Assembly (NCBI GenBank): GCA_021234155.1
Contig: JAJEKV010000003.1
Span: forward strand, 12,769,819-12,833,818
DNA from: Isoetes taiwanensis
Taxonomy: Eukaryota > Streptophyta > Lycopodiopsida > Isoetales > Isoetaceae
DNA length: 64,000 nucleotides
Direction of reading: 5' to 3'
Shown here: piece after piece, positions 51,061 to 60,255 of the stretch
Layout: every line of letters starts with the position of its first letter
Numbering within the stretch: position 1 is the first letter of the stretch
Position numbers and translations under genes: made by a program
The notes under the pieces: generated by a model
Seen by the model: the letters and a program-made list of their open reading frames with translations, nothing else
The model's database searches: none
What the model was told of the DNA's origin: nothing

Positions 51061-51765
51061 ATGATGCTACTCAACATTGGGGGTTCCAATTGTAAAGAAT
51101 GTGGTAACCATGCCAAGAAAGATTGCATGTTTGCAAGATGCGAGAACTTGTTTGTAAAAGTAGAGGGTTTGACCGCCCTACTCATGTGAAGAGCACTTGG
51201 GTTCCTATTTTTTAAAAAGAAGAGAGGGCAAATATTAGAAGCTTCTGCTTTGTAGCTTCCGGTTATTTATTGCCAAAATCAAAAAGAGCTAGAAGCTTTC
51301 AATTTGTTTACGCTCATGCCATGAATCACTAGGGGCCATACACCTTCACTGGCGGTTCATATGGATCGATGCTTTCGACCTTCTAGATCAGGTCATTTCT
51401 CTTGTAGATCTCTTTGTATTCTATTTTGCACTTGTTCTCATGCATTTATTAAGTTGTTCTTGTGTGTTACCTTAAACCCTATCCCTTTGGTGCTTCTTTG
51501 ATAACGTTTATCCATTCTAACTCTTTTATTTAGTGTTTCAATATATCGAGTCCGTCAACTAAATTTTGGTTGCTTATTTCAGCATCAAACTGTAAATCTC
51601 CTTTTCCTGCTGAAGTCAGGGCACATGCCATATTCAAGTGTATCCGAGTGACTGGAGTTCTTGATGGTTCAGATGAATATGCGTACCCGACCCTCTTGTA
51701 TGCCATATTCAAGTGTATCAGAGTGACTGGAGTTCTTGATGGTTCATATGAATATGCGTTTTGTA
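51061..51765 (+). pseudogene. SHI/STYLISH (SRS) transcription factor pseudogene inside the Helitron
   Basis: Exon 1 (51061-about 51230) shows the RING-like zinc finger of SRS proteins: CKECGNHAKKDC, then after two small shifts KSRGFDRPTHVKSTWVP, where the family has KSRGFDCPTHVKSTWVP. Exon 2 starts at 51583 behind GCTTATTTCAG and carries FPAEVRAHAIFKCIRVTGVL and DEYAYPT, the beginning of the SRS-specific IGGH domain (family: AEVRAPAVFKCVRV). A 75-base in-frame tandem duplication repeats this block, and the IGGH residues themselves are missing. SRS proteins activate auxin biosynthesis genes in shoot and reproductive organs. One zinc-binding Cys is Arg here. It is a captured, non-functional copy. 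Confidence 0.8.
51625..51759 (+). repeat. 75-bp tandem duplication within the SRS exon
   Basis: ATGCCATATTCAAGTGTATC begins at 51625 and 51700. The two 60-base cores differ at two positions by eye. Seventy-five is a multiple of three, so the frame stays open. Confidence 0.9.
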
Positions 51766-51995
51766 ATTATCCATGTTTGGCCTTTATCCATGTGATTACC
51801 CTGCGTATTTCTTTAAATGAATACGACCCTTATTATCCCATTGTTTAGAGTGGAATAAATGGTGTGTTGCATTTCATCCTTCATGAACTTCATTCTTGTA
51901 TTGCAATATTCTAATTACTGATAATGAATGAATAATGAATAAACTAAATTGTTTTAAATAAATATATCAGTATAATACTTATGCTTGTTTTGTTA

Positions 51996-52010
51996 GGGCC
52001 CGAAGGGCCC
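51996..52010. repeat. short palindrome GGGCCCGAAGGGCCC
   Basis: Two GGGCCC words around GAA, followed by a T-run. It lies 750 bases before the Helitron end. The later block GGGCAGCGAGAGC (near 52154) also occurs near 8596. Confidence 0.6.
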
Positions 52011-52737
52011 AATTTTTTTTTTATTATAATAACCAACACATAACTACCATTTACATTAATTAACATAACCATTACATCAAACACTTTTAAATTAAAACCC
52101 CCCTTGAGACCCCCTTTGGTTTGGGTGCATATTCACACAGGGGGTGACGTCGGGCAGCGAGAGCTGTTGGATAGGCATATTCACCCCTTATTCCTTAATC
52201 TACACCGTACACAAAGTTCCTCGTTTGTGGGGTATGGATGTATGGAATTTATTATACTGTATAATAAGATTTGCTCCACTAGGACAAAACAATGCCATAT
52301 TTGAGTTGCCCAATGTATTTATAGAGGAATGCCACATGGAACCCTATTTTGGAGGACCAATTGGCATTCCTCTACAAGATAGAAGTGTTTTCAGTGCACT
52401 GCAACGCAAATGTCAATTTATGGTTAACATCTTTGGGTCTATTTCAGAAATTGCCTTAAGAAATGTACAGGCATAAAATGTAGGATCAGTGAGAAATAAT
52501 ATGTCCAATAAGTAATAAGCATGATGGATGTGAAGCGTTAGTTTCTATACTGACTTTATAATAAATATATTAAAATTTTATAGGTTCAAAATGTGGATGG
52601 GCCCTCTTCACAATGGTATATATTGAAATAACATCTAATATAACACTAAAGCAAATACTTGAGCACATGGACCAATTCACAATGCCAAAAGACCACGACT
52701 AATGCCCATAAATGCATTCCACAAGTCCAAGACTAAT

Positions 52738-52766
52738 GCCCGGCATCGCCGGGCACACGTTTCTAG
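52738..52766 (+). other. Helitron 3' terminus: hairpin plus CTAG
   Basis: GCCCGGC-ATC-GCCGGGC (52738-52754), then ACACGTTT, then CTAG (52763-52766), then the target T. Stem, spacing and CTRR end all fit the Helitron replication terminator. Confidence 0.88.
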
Positions 52767-53830
52767 TATGTAATAATGCCATATGCATATAGTTATCATA
52801 TAGTGCAATTCATAATGTGATAAGGAAATTGTTGGGCTCCACAATGTGCTGCGACATAGATTCATCGATGAGCTTAGTTCTAGATTGCATGAATTTAACT
52901 TGATTTTCAATGTACAATTTGATATCCAATGGTCAAATTGGAAAGCTTGTTTACAAAGATTATATTGCATTTGTTTCCCTAATGATCGATATCCAACGGT
53001 GTATTTTTAAATATTGATTCTTCATTGGTATTTTCAAAGGTTTTCAGTGATGAACTCTCCTTTGCATAATGAACAGCATGTTCTTTTGTACAAATATGAT
53101 ATTCATATTTCATTTGCACAAAGAATCTTTGATGCATCATGGTCTAAGTAATCATTTTGTTAGGGTTTCTAGTATTTCTATACGTCGGATATTCAAGCTA
53201 ATGGCCAAGATTGTGTATTTTTTGGTATGTGTTGTATTATGCCCTCCATCAATGGCCGAGATTTGCATTATTGTGAGAGTATAAGAGATTTGTAATTTGA
53301 CTTCTAGTTCTAGATGCAAGAATCTATTTTGCAGCTTTTTGATTTATAACCACAAATTAACTGTAAGATTGGGGCCCACACTTCACAGCCATAAAGCAAA
53401 ACGATTGAAGCTTATGTTCTAAAAAGCATTTTCCTCATGTGCCAATCCCATACATTGCTTATGCAGCGTGCATAAGGCTATAAGCCCATTGCTATGCCTC
53501 TGCTAGAATGGACGCCTTGAAATGTACACATTACACTAGTTAACATCAATTTGAGGTATCCATTCTCACCAACAAATTTATCGCTCGGCACCGTGTCAAA
53601 TGCTTTAATGTAATCCACAAATGTCAATAATTACGATTTTTTTTTTCCCTTCACACTTTCTACTATAGCATGCAAAGTCACCAACTGATCTGGTCTGTTG
53701 TAGAATGACACCATCTAATCCTGCTTGCCCCCTAGCTCTCACTCCATTCTCCTCAGCTCTTCATCTAGACAGATAGAAACCCAAGCTATGTGGCTATGCA
53801 GTATAGCCAACCTTTTTGTAGTTTATAATG
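52767..53830 (-). mobile_element. LINE-J2: second piece with reverse transcriptase remnant
   Basis: Bases 52768-53333 match LINE-J1 at 9566-10160, and 53334-53455 match 19241-19372, with no gap at the LINE-B site. On the minus strand, 53455-53340 reads WDWHMRKMLF and LYGCEVWAPIL. Farther upstream, 53640-53590 reads VDYIKAFDTVP (polymerase motif A) and 53730-53660 reads TTDQLVTLHAIVE, as in LINE-A (TTDHLVTLRILIE, VDFRKAFDIVP). It is heavily decayed and includes stops. Confidence 0.75.
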
Positions 53831-54506
53831 CTAACAAAAAAGGGACTTTTTGCAGCGACAATGTAGCAAATATCTTGCATTGCAGATTTGGCCAATGAAG
53901 CATAAATCTAAATGTCCATATACTGGATAGATGTTAGATGAATGAGGATGCTGCAACAAGCAAATGATGCTGGAGAGCAGGGAAGTTTTGGAATTACATG
54001 CATTTCCTAGATGAGGATTGTACCATTGTGGAGGAAACAAAGTGCCAGATTAAAAAAAAAAAAAAATGGAGACCTAGGTTGTAGCAATACAAGACGGTAT
54101 TCTCTCAAATGGGAGAAGCTAAATTAAACGTGAATGGTTGTTGTACAGTTGCATGCATATGATAATGTCTGAAGTTTAGCAGGGCCTTACTGACACTTTT
54201 CTTTTACCTTCAAACCCATGGGGTAGAGGCTCTAGAATGTAAACTATAGCCTATAGCTATAGCCTAAATAATCTAAATAAGTTAGAGTAATCTAATAAAT
54301 AAGTTGCAGGGCAACCTTTACGTAATATAAAATGAGATGCCCATAAAATAGGTGCCTTCTTGCATCTACATGTTGGAACAAACAATACCTAAGCATGCCC
54401 CTTAAACCCACATTTGGATCACCATATTATAAAAAAAGTAGATACAAAATTTTAAATATTTTTGAAATCAACCATATGAAAAACAATTGTTACAAGGCAA
54501 GAAAAA
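53831..54506. other. spacer, nothing recognised
   Basis: No element boundary or gene is visible. An A-run of 15 bases lies at 54052-54066. Confidence 0.4.
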
Positions 54507-54648
54507 TGTAACGTTCCTAACCGACATGCCCTTAGCCAACTGGGCAAAACCCTCTAGACGTTTATGAGTAGTCGCTTCTACCCATTTATGCTGGTGTCTC
54601 GGGAACGCAACACCAAGATCTCGAGCGGTCTCCCATGGGTCCGTTACA
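54507..54648 (-). repeat. TRIM 3' LTR
   Basis: 142 bp, TG...CA ends, next to the purine-rich GTTTTAGTGGGAGAGAT on the minus strand (54665-54649). Confidence 0.9.
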
Positions 54649-54762
54649 ATCTCTCCCACTAAAACTATGCTCGTCCTCGAGCATCACAGACCAAGTCATG
54701 ACCTACCGTCCAACGGTATTCCGGGTCATACTTGTCCCCATGGAGACTCGAACTCGAGCCCT

Positions 54763-54774
54763 GCTCTGATACCA
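54763..54774 (-). promoter_or_regulatory. TRIM primer-binding site for initiator tRNA-Met
   Basis: The minus strand reads TGGTATCAGAGC, the standard 12-base complement of plant initiator tRNA-Met, two bases from the 5' LTR. Confidence 0.92.
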
Positions 54775-54776
54775 AA

Positions 54777-54921
54777 TGTAACGTTCCTAACCGACATGCC
54801 CTTAGCCAACTGGGCAAAACCGTCTAGACGTTTATGAGTAGTCGCTTCTACCCATTTATGCCGGTGTCTCGGGAACGCAACACCAAGATCTACTTGAGCG
54901 GTCTCCCATGGGTCCGTTACA
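54777..54921 (-). repeat. TRIM 5' LTR
   Basis: 145 bp, TG...CA ends, adjacent to the primer-binding site. Confidence 0.9.
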
Positions 54922-54926
54922 AAAAA

Positions 54927-55905
54927 TGTCTAATTTATGCATATTTCATGGGGGATAGCACTTTGCAATGAGTGTGTTATGCCCTATTTATAACAATTAA
55001 GCTGCAGAGCCCTCAGATTATTATAATCGGGCATAACACCCAAGTTCTATTATTATAATAGGGCATAACATCCAAGTTCTATGGTGTTATGTGCCTTGAC
55101 ACACCTCGAGAGTTTTGGGGGCCCCTCCTTCCCTTTTTTTTTTTCTCTCTCTTTCTGTTTTCTGTTATTTGCCATCCCGCATAACAAACTAGGTGTTTAT
55201 CGATATCTTATCCATATGTTATGAGTGGATAACACCAATGCATCCAATAGTTGAGATTTGATCTATCGTCTAGAACCTACATAAAATCATAATATAGATT
55301 CAAAGCTTGTGTTGCCACCATGGCGTGGATAACTAGGGTGGTTTTCACAATTGCAATACAAGGGTATAAAAAACATTAGGCTGAACACTACTGTAGTTCA
55401 TCTGATCTACAATTTTCATTTCATCTTAAACTTCATCTTATAGATTTGTGGATTGTGTTCTGTAAAAATGAATTTTGCACAAGATGATTTTGTTTGGATA
55501 TGAAGACCAAGGTATGTTTTTTCTGAAGCCTTGCATGCAGATAGATGATTCTTCTCAACAAATCCAGCGTGCTTTTAAGCTTTGAAATGTTGAATTGAAT
55601 TGAAGTATTAACTTTTGTCATCTTGCAAGCAAATTTTATATTTTAAGACATTTAGATCATTCAATCCATTTTTTGCAAGTAAGTTTTATAGGTACTAGAA
55701 TGTCAAAAGCCCTAATATATCATGGATATTTCGAGTCCAACTCCCAGTTCGTGGAGTTCTATGATTTGGATTGAAGCCAGCTATGTATAAATAGACCATT
55801 GAATTTGACTGTTTTCGTATATGAGTACGGTACATTTGATCACTTCCTGTAAAGAACCATTGTTCTTTATTAAGTCAAAATCAAACTAGCACACATTGCA
55901 TTGTA
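54927..55905. other. spacer with inverted and direct repeats
   Basis: TGTTATGCCCTATT (54975-54988) and its reverse complement at 55057-55070 form 14-bp arms, and GGGCATAACA-C/T-CCAAGTTC is present twice (near 55029 and 55061). It may be a small MITE remnant. No gene is supported in the rest. Confidence 0.45.
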
Positions 55906-55909
55906 TTGT

Positions 55910-57010
55910 ATAGAACTTTAACGTCAATAATAATCCAAGGTCCCATGACGTTATGTACAAGATGTGAGTGTATCTCCTTCATCCGTCTTTGCATTTAGAT
56001 ATTCAAAAGGGCGGCTATTAAAGTCACTAGGTCTGACAAAAGTGATGAAAAAAATAAACTTTTAACCAGGGAAACAACCACTCGACAACCACTTCCCCAT
56101 TCCCTATATATCCCCTTTGAGACCTTATGGAGCTAGCTCCAAATCCGTCCTATCGGTGATATTTTGTGACCTTTGGAGCATATTGTATCTGCTTTCATAT
56201 TCTTCTAGTATCTGCTTCACAGTTTTTGTTGTATACTCTACCACATCCGTGTTCCTTATAGCCTTTCCCTTAAGAAATCCCAACTTACCTGATTCCATTT
56301 TTGTCTTATATTCTTATATGCCGGGCACCTGTTCCACACGTGCACTTCATATTCAACTTCTCTTAAATCACAAAGTGCACACAATCGACTCTCCCTTTTT
56401 AATATGGGGTGCTGCCACCTACCCTTCTTGATCCAAAGTTTGTGATTACCTATTCAACCTGTTCTATGAGTGATGTTGTAAATTATTTCAAATTATGCTT
56501 GGATTTCCAAGGTGTATTTGGCAATTGCAACAGCTGCATTAAGAAAATCAGAAGCCCTCCTTGGATATGGTCCGTGGTCTAGCTTCCAAAGGAGGTTAAG
56601 GTGTGATTCTCTCACCCCTGCTTAGGCAAAGCATTACAGAATTCTGGAAAGAAAGGCTTCCAAATTTTTTATCCCTTGCACCTTATGGAGGTACAGGTAT
56701 AAGTTTCTATACAAATGCTCCTTCCAATTCTTGCATAAATATTTCTAATCAAAGGACACCATTCAGCTGCAACTTTTTTAACAATACAAAAAGGCACATT
56801 CTGAATACCCTGTTTGCTTAAAGGCTTTCGAGAAGTTGAAGCTTCTTTATGTAAAGAAAGTATCAAAAAGGGAAACCTGCTGTTGCATATACCATATGAA
56901 GTTGGAGTATGCCAGAATAGGCCTGAATGCTTTAAGGTCAGCGAAAATTGGATTTCATATTTGTGGACCTGTTGAGAGGTGTCTAGCCAGCCAATATACA
57001 TGTGACTCAA
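55910..57010 (-). mobile_element. LINE-H: 5'-truncated LINE fragment of the LINE-A type
   Basis: On the minus strand the 3' end reads GACGTTAAAGTTCTAT and runs into an ACAAT-rich tail (55925-55900). Upstream, near 56395-56300, is RLCALCDLREVEYEVHVWNR followed by CPAYKNIRQKW, the Cys/His knuckle region of this family. Farther 5' only short, stop-broken ORF2 pieces remain (VRESHLNLLWKL near 56600). It ends where gene K begins, so it probably inserted into gene K. Confidence 0.65.
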
Positions 57011-57029
57011 ACAGCGAGCTCTGGAGGGT

Positions 57030-57834
57030 GTGGTTTGCAACAAGAGCGAGGGTGAAGAATGGTATAAACATGATTGCTTGATGCAAAAATGTCAGAGCTG
57101 TGACATAAAAAGTCTTCCTATATGTTCAAGAGAAAGAGAGGATCATGAGTTCTTGCTTGAATGGAAAATGTTTGAAAAGGTAAAACTCTCTTTATTGCAT
57201 GCTGCGACATGCTGAGATGTGCTGGCATCCACTGAATCCTACTTTTCTGCGTTCGACTTACACTAATCTTATGTTTTATACTGCAGACCTTGCTACAGAT
57301 TCTAGTGGAGACAGAAGATGCTGGTGGAGTTGCAGACTGTATTACCGGGGGAGTACCAGGTGGCAGCAGAAAGAAAAGATCCAATGCCACCAAGAAGGGA
57401 AACAAAAGTAAGAAAGCTAAGGTAGCTGGTGGGACACATCCTGAAACTGCAGCACAAGACGAGACCTCAATGGGCAAAGGGAAAAAAAGAAAAAAAGAAC
57501 CAATTCAGGAGTTCTCTAGATAATATTCAAGATGACACCATTATTTCTGTAATTGATTTTGCAGAGAATTAAACCACAAAAAAATACAAAGGGAGGTTCA
57601 GAGCTAGCACTGGCACAATGACCAGATAATGATTCTCGTCCACGATACGTATAGGATAGACAAAAGCTCTGGGATCAGAAAGCAATTGAAGGAAACCCAT
57701 TTTTACTTAAGTGATGATAAGATTCATGACACTCTTTTTGTGCAGCATTGTCTTAGAAAGCACAATCCATGGCTGGTATCAAATGGAGTAGAATTCTCCA
57801 GGCATATAGTTTGGTCAGATGGTTGTTCTAGCCA

Positions 57835-57838
<4 letters not shown>
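57030..57838 (+). pseudogene. gene K: relic of a transposase-like protein, cut by LINE-C
   Basis: An exon ending at 57179 (GAAAAG|GTAAAA) encodes MQKCQSCDIKSLPICSRE and LLEWKMFEK. An exon from 57287 (TACTGCAG) encodes a lysine-rich linker (GGSRKKRSNATKKG). After one shift comes IISVIDFAEN with a stop at 57577, then HWHNDQIMILVHDTY, KETHFYLSDDKIHDTLFVQH and HIVWSDGCSSQ. Blocks DFAEN, SDD-x(2)-HD-x(3)-VQH and VWSDGC in this order occur in a widespread uncharacterised protein family in animals and plants that I take to be transposon-derived; the aspartates are candidate catalytic residues. The protein is broken at SSQ by the LINE-C poly(A) tail. The continuation must lie beyond the window. Confidence 0.55.
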
Positions 57839-57865
<27 letters not shown>

Positions 57866-58464
57866 GAGAGTAAGAGGTGTTTTTTCCATTAATTAATTAA
57901 AGCCATACAATGTTGTGACATGTGGGAAAAATCCACATTATCAGCCACCAAAGTTAAACAAAGTTAAACAAGTTTATGAAGAGAAATAATAATATGTATC
58001 CTCAAGTTTATGAAAAAGAACTTAGCACCAGCTTCACCAGGTTTGAGTAACAAGGTAAATATATGAAGTATCTTGCCCTATATGGTGGAGCAAAATAACA
58101 AATCCCTGCTGTGAGCAAAGTCCATAAACCTGCATGAACAAAAAGCCAAGCAAAATGCTAGAGCATGAAGTTAAACAAGCACTAGATAAAGTATTGAGCA
58201 TTAGCAGATGACTGTGTGACAGGAATTTGGATGTAAAGGAGAAAGTGAAAGCGTGAAGCTTGGAGTGATTGTTTTGGCTGTGGTAGCTCATTTCTGCATT
58301 ATCTGGTCAAATATGGAGTTGTATACCCAATAGAAGCCTTTATCTGTACCAAACTTATAACTGTTGAATTCTGATCCATTCTCCATCAGCAGGGAATGAA
58401 TATCCTCTTTTCCCATCAGCAGTAGCAGTGTACCATACAAGTCAGCCAACATCTTATGAGAATA
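57866..58464 (-). other. LINE-C 3' untranslated region
   Basis: About 600 bases of AT-rich noncoding sequence between the last ORF2 stop and the poly(A) tail. The short frames here lack domain features. Confidence 0.55.
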
Positions 58465-59123
58465 TTATAATTCCCTGTATCTGCTGAGCTGCCTATCAGT
58501 CAAAGAATAGTGGTACATGAACAGGAAGTTGAAGATACAGTACATCTGTACGACCTCTCTACAATATATCTTTGCCCAAGTGCTTTCATTACTGTTAATT
58601 CTGACCTGGTAGAGTTTCACTTCATCTGCTGATGCATTAGGCCCTGGAGGCTTAAGATCTGTGACACCTGTGTTGTTGCAATACAAGGTAGCTTCATGAT
58701 AGCTTAACATTGTGTCAAATTTGCTCCTGCCTTCACCCTTGAGAAATTCTAGATACTCTATCAATGACATCAGAAAAAGGGGCATTAGAATTAATGACAT
58801 GAAGATTTGAAACAAAGATGTTAAAGCCACCTATAAATTTACCAATTGCATCCCATTTCCTGTCATAAGAATCTGCAAATTTACTTTTGTAAGCAGTAAC
58901 AAAAGCTTCTAGATCCAGTTGGAAATGCATTTTAATCCAGAATGTAGAGAAATTCTTATGGCCATGCACAATCCTATTCCTTGCTTTCCAAATGTTCCAT
59001 AGAGCAGTAAACATGATAGTGTTCTTGAAGGCATCATTATTCTGAATGCATTTTAACAAGTTAAATTGATTATGCACACAGAAGTGATTGCCAAATTTAC
59101 TATAGAACCAAGACCAAAAATGA
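58465..59123 (-). pseudogene. LINE-C ORF2 C-terminus
   Basis: The frame 59233-58733, from about 59120, reads FWSWFYSKFGNHFCVHNQFN, then FTALWNIWKARNRIVHGHKN and KWDAIGKFIGGFNIF. ALWNIWKARN is the conserved block that follows the zinc-binding domain in plant L1 ORF2. One shift leads into the 58830-58465 frame, which ends QLSRYREL. The first 37 codons of the 59233 frame belong to the inserted LINE-E fragment and not to this protein. Confidence 0.7.
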
Positions 59124-59957
59124 AGGAAGGAAGGAAGGAAGGAAGTATATTTTAACGTCCGCGGAGGCCAAACTTGACCTATGAGACGGTACATGCAGTA
59201 CACAAAGCAGATAAAACCACACCAAAAAGACAAATGCTACTATACAATGTGTCCCTACTACTGGGATGAAAAACCCCCACATGGGAGGAAAAACCCGGTA
59301 GTAGGCTCTCGGATCCCTTGTCCTGTAAGGGATTCTCTGACGGTAGAGACTTGCAAAATGTAGGGGCGCAAGACGCGTGCAACCATTGGCGATGCCAAAG
59401 ATTGATGCAAATGGTGCCTCGTGAGCATCTAAGATCAGCATGTGTTGCTCGGATATGCGTATATGCGGACACTCTTGCGAGCATGGTGCTCATCCTCTCT
59501 TGTCCGCATGTGGCAACACCGGCATATTCTCTCATGCTTGGGGATTCTCTCGCCCTCCATCCGTAGTCCAACGACTGTTTCAATTCGAGATGATGGGACC
59601 CGTCCTCACGGAGGCAATAGCTCTCCGTTTCTTCATAGATATATCGCGCTTCAAACCTTGGTGTGGGCCATGTTCCAAAGTTTGGATTAACTTGCGTGTG
59701 GTAGTGCTCTGTTTTAGGCTTTGCACGAGTGGTCGCATCCCACGTGTGGTGGCAAAGCGCATTCAGATGTGCATCCCTGGGCATCAGGCATAGCCACAAT
59801 CTGGCCGGTAGTCTATAGACCACGTTCGCGAACCACCCCCGATTATGCTCTGCCATACCCTCTTCAGTCGTTGTGGCTCTTGTGTCAATAACAAAGCCCT
59901 CGGGGGAAGACGTTGTGCATCCATGCTGGTGACCTTGTGGAAATATGCAAGATGTCA
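59124..59957 (-). mobile_element. LINE-E: LINE-A-type 3' fragment inside LINE-C
   Basis: On the minus strand its end reads GGCCTCCGCGGACGTTAAAA and then a TTCC repeat tail (59145-59124), matching LINE-D (GGTCTCCGTGGACGCTAAAA). Upstream, near 59530-59450, CRCCHMRTREDEHHA corresponds to the knuckle region. The segment splits LINE-C ORF2 between CPKLLPLQHSAM and FWSWFYSKF. It is richer in G and C than LINE-C. The 259-codon frame 59958-59179 runs across the junction and is not a gene. Confidence 0.7.
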
Positions 59958-60255
59958 TAGCATAGCGGAATGTTGCAGGGGAAGAAGCTTAGGACATTCA
60001 AAAATATGCTGCATGGATTCATCACTGGAGCAATTGGAAAGACATGTAGGCCTAATAGCAGAATTTCTCTTAGACAAGGACAGAAGATTTGGGAGACTTT
60101 TTTGAGCAATCAACCAGACAAAGTAATTTACTTTAGGAGGACAATAGGAATTCCATGTGTTACTAAATAAACTATGGCATTCATCTTCTATTAAAGACCA
60201 CTTTGTCCTGGCTTTTACATGAGTTATCTTATTATTCAGTCGAGCATAGACTTTG
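59958..60255 (-). pseudogene. LINE-C ORF2 zinc-binding region, upstream part
   Basis: On the minus strand this piece holds CSSDESMQHIFECPKLLPLQ in a shifted frame: the C...H...C end of the zinc-binding domain, directly upstream of the LINE-E insertion. Its other half lies at 59123-58465. Confidence 0.6.

Larger units (their letters stand above)
45890..52766 (+). mobile_element. Helitron-like transposon, 6.88 kb, non-autonomous
   Basis: The 5' end starts TCTTCTTTTTT directly after an A, and the 3' end is CTAG directly before a T, so the element sits between A and T as Helitrons do. A 3' hairpin (GCCCGGC ATC GCCGGGC, 52738-52754) ends eight bases before CTAG. There is no target duplication. 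Joining the flanks gives TCTGCA/TATGTAATAATG, which matches the uninterrupted LINE-J1 (TCTGCAGATGTAATAATA) without a gap. No Rep/helicase protein is visible, so it needs a helper. It carries a SHI/SRS pseudogene and other exon-like pieces, as gene-capturing Helitrons do. Confidence 0.85.
54507..54921 (-). mobile_element. TRIM: complete miniature LTR retrotransposon (415 bp)
   Basis: Two near-identical LTRs (54507-54648, 142 bp; 54777-54921, 145 bp) start TGTAAC and end GTTACA. They enclose only 128 bases, which hold a primer site and a polypurine tract and no coding sequence. AAAAA flanks both sides (54502-54506, 54922-54926). Orientation is minus, because the primer site adjoins the right LTR. 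The LTRs differ mainly by one 3-base indel (TCGAGCGG against TACTTGAGCGG). Proteins must come from another element. Confidence 0.92.

Noticed and set aside
51996-52010. GGGCCCGAAGGGCCC as the Helitron terminator hairpin
   Set aside because: It is not followed by CTRR, and the LINE-J2 flank does not resume there. The hairpin at 52738-52754 meets both conditions.
59179-59958. A 259-codon minus-strand frame
   Set aside because: It crosses the LINE-C/LINE-E junction and runs out of register with the LINE-E knuckle codons, so it is a chance frame.
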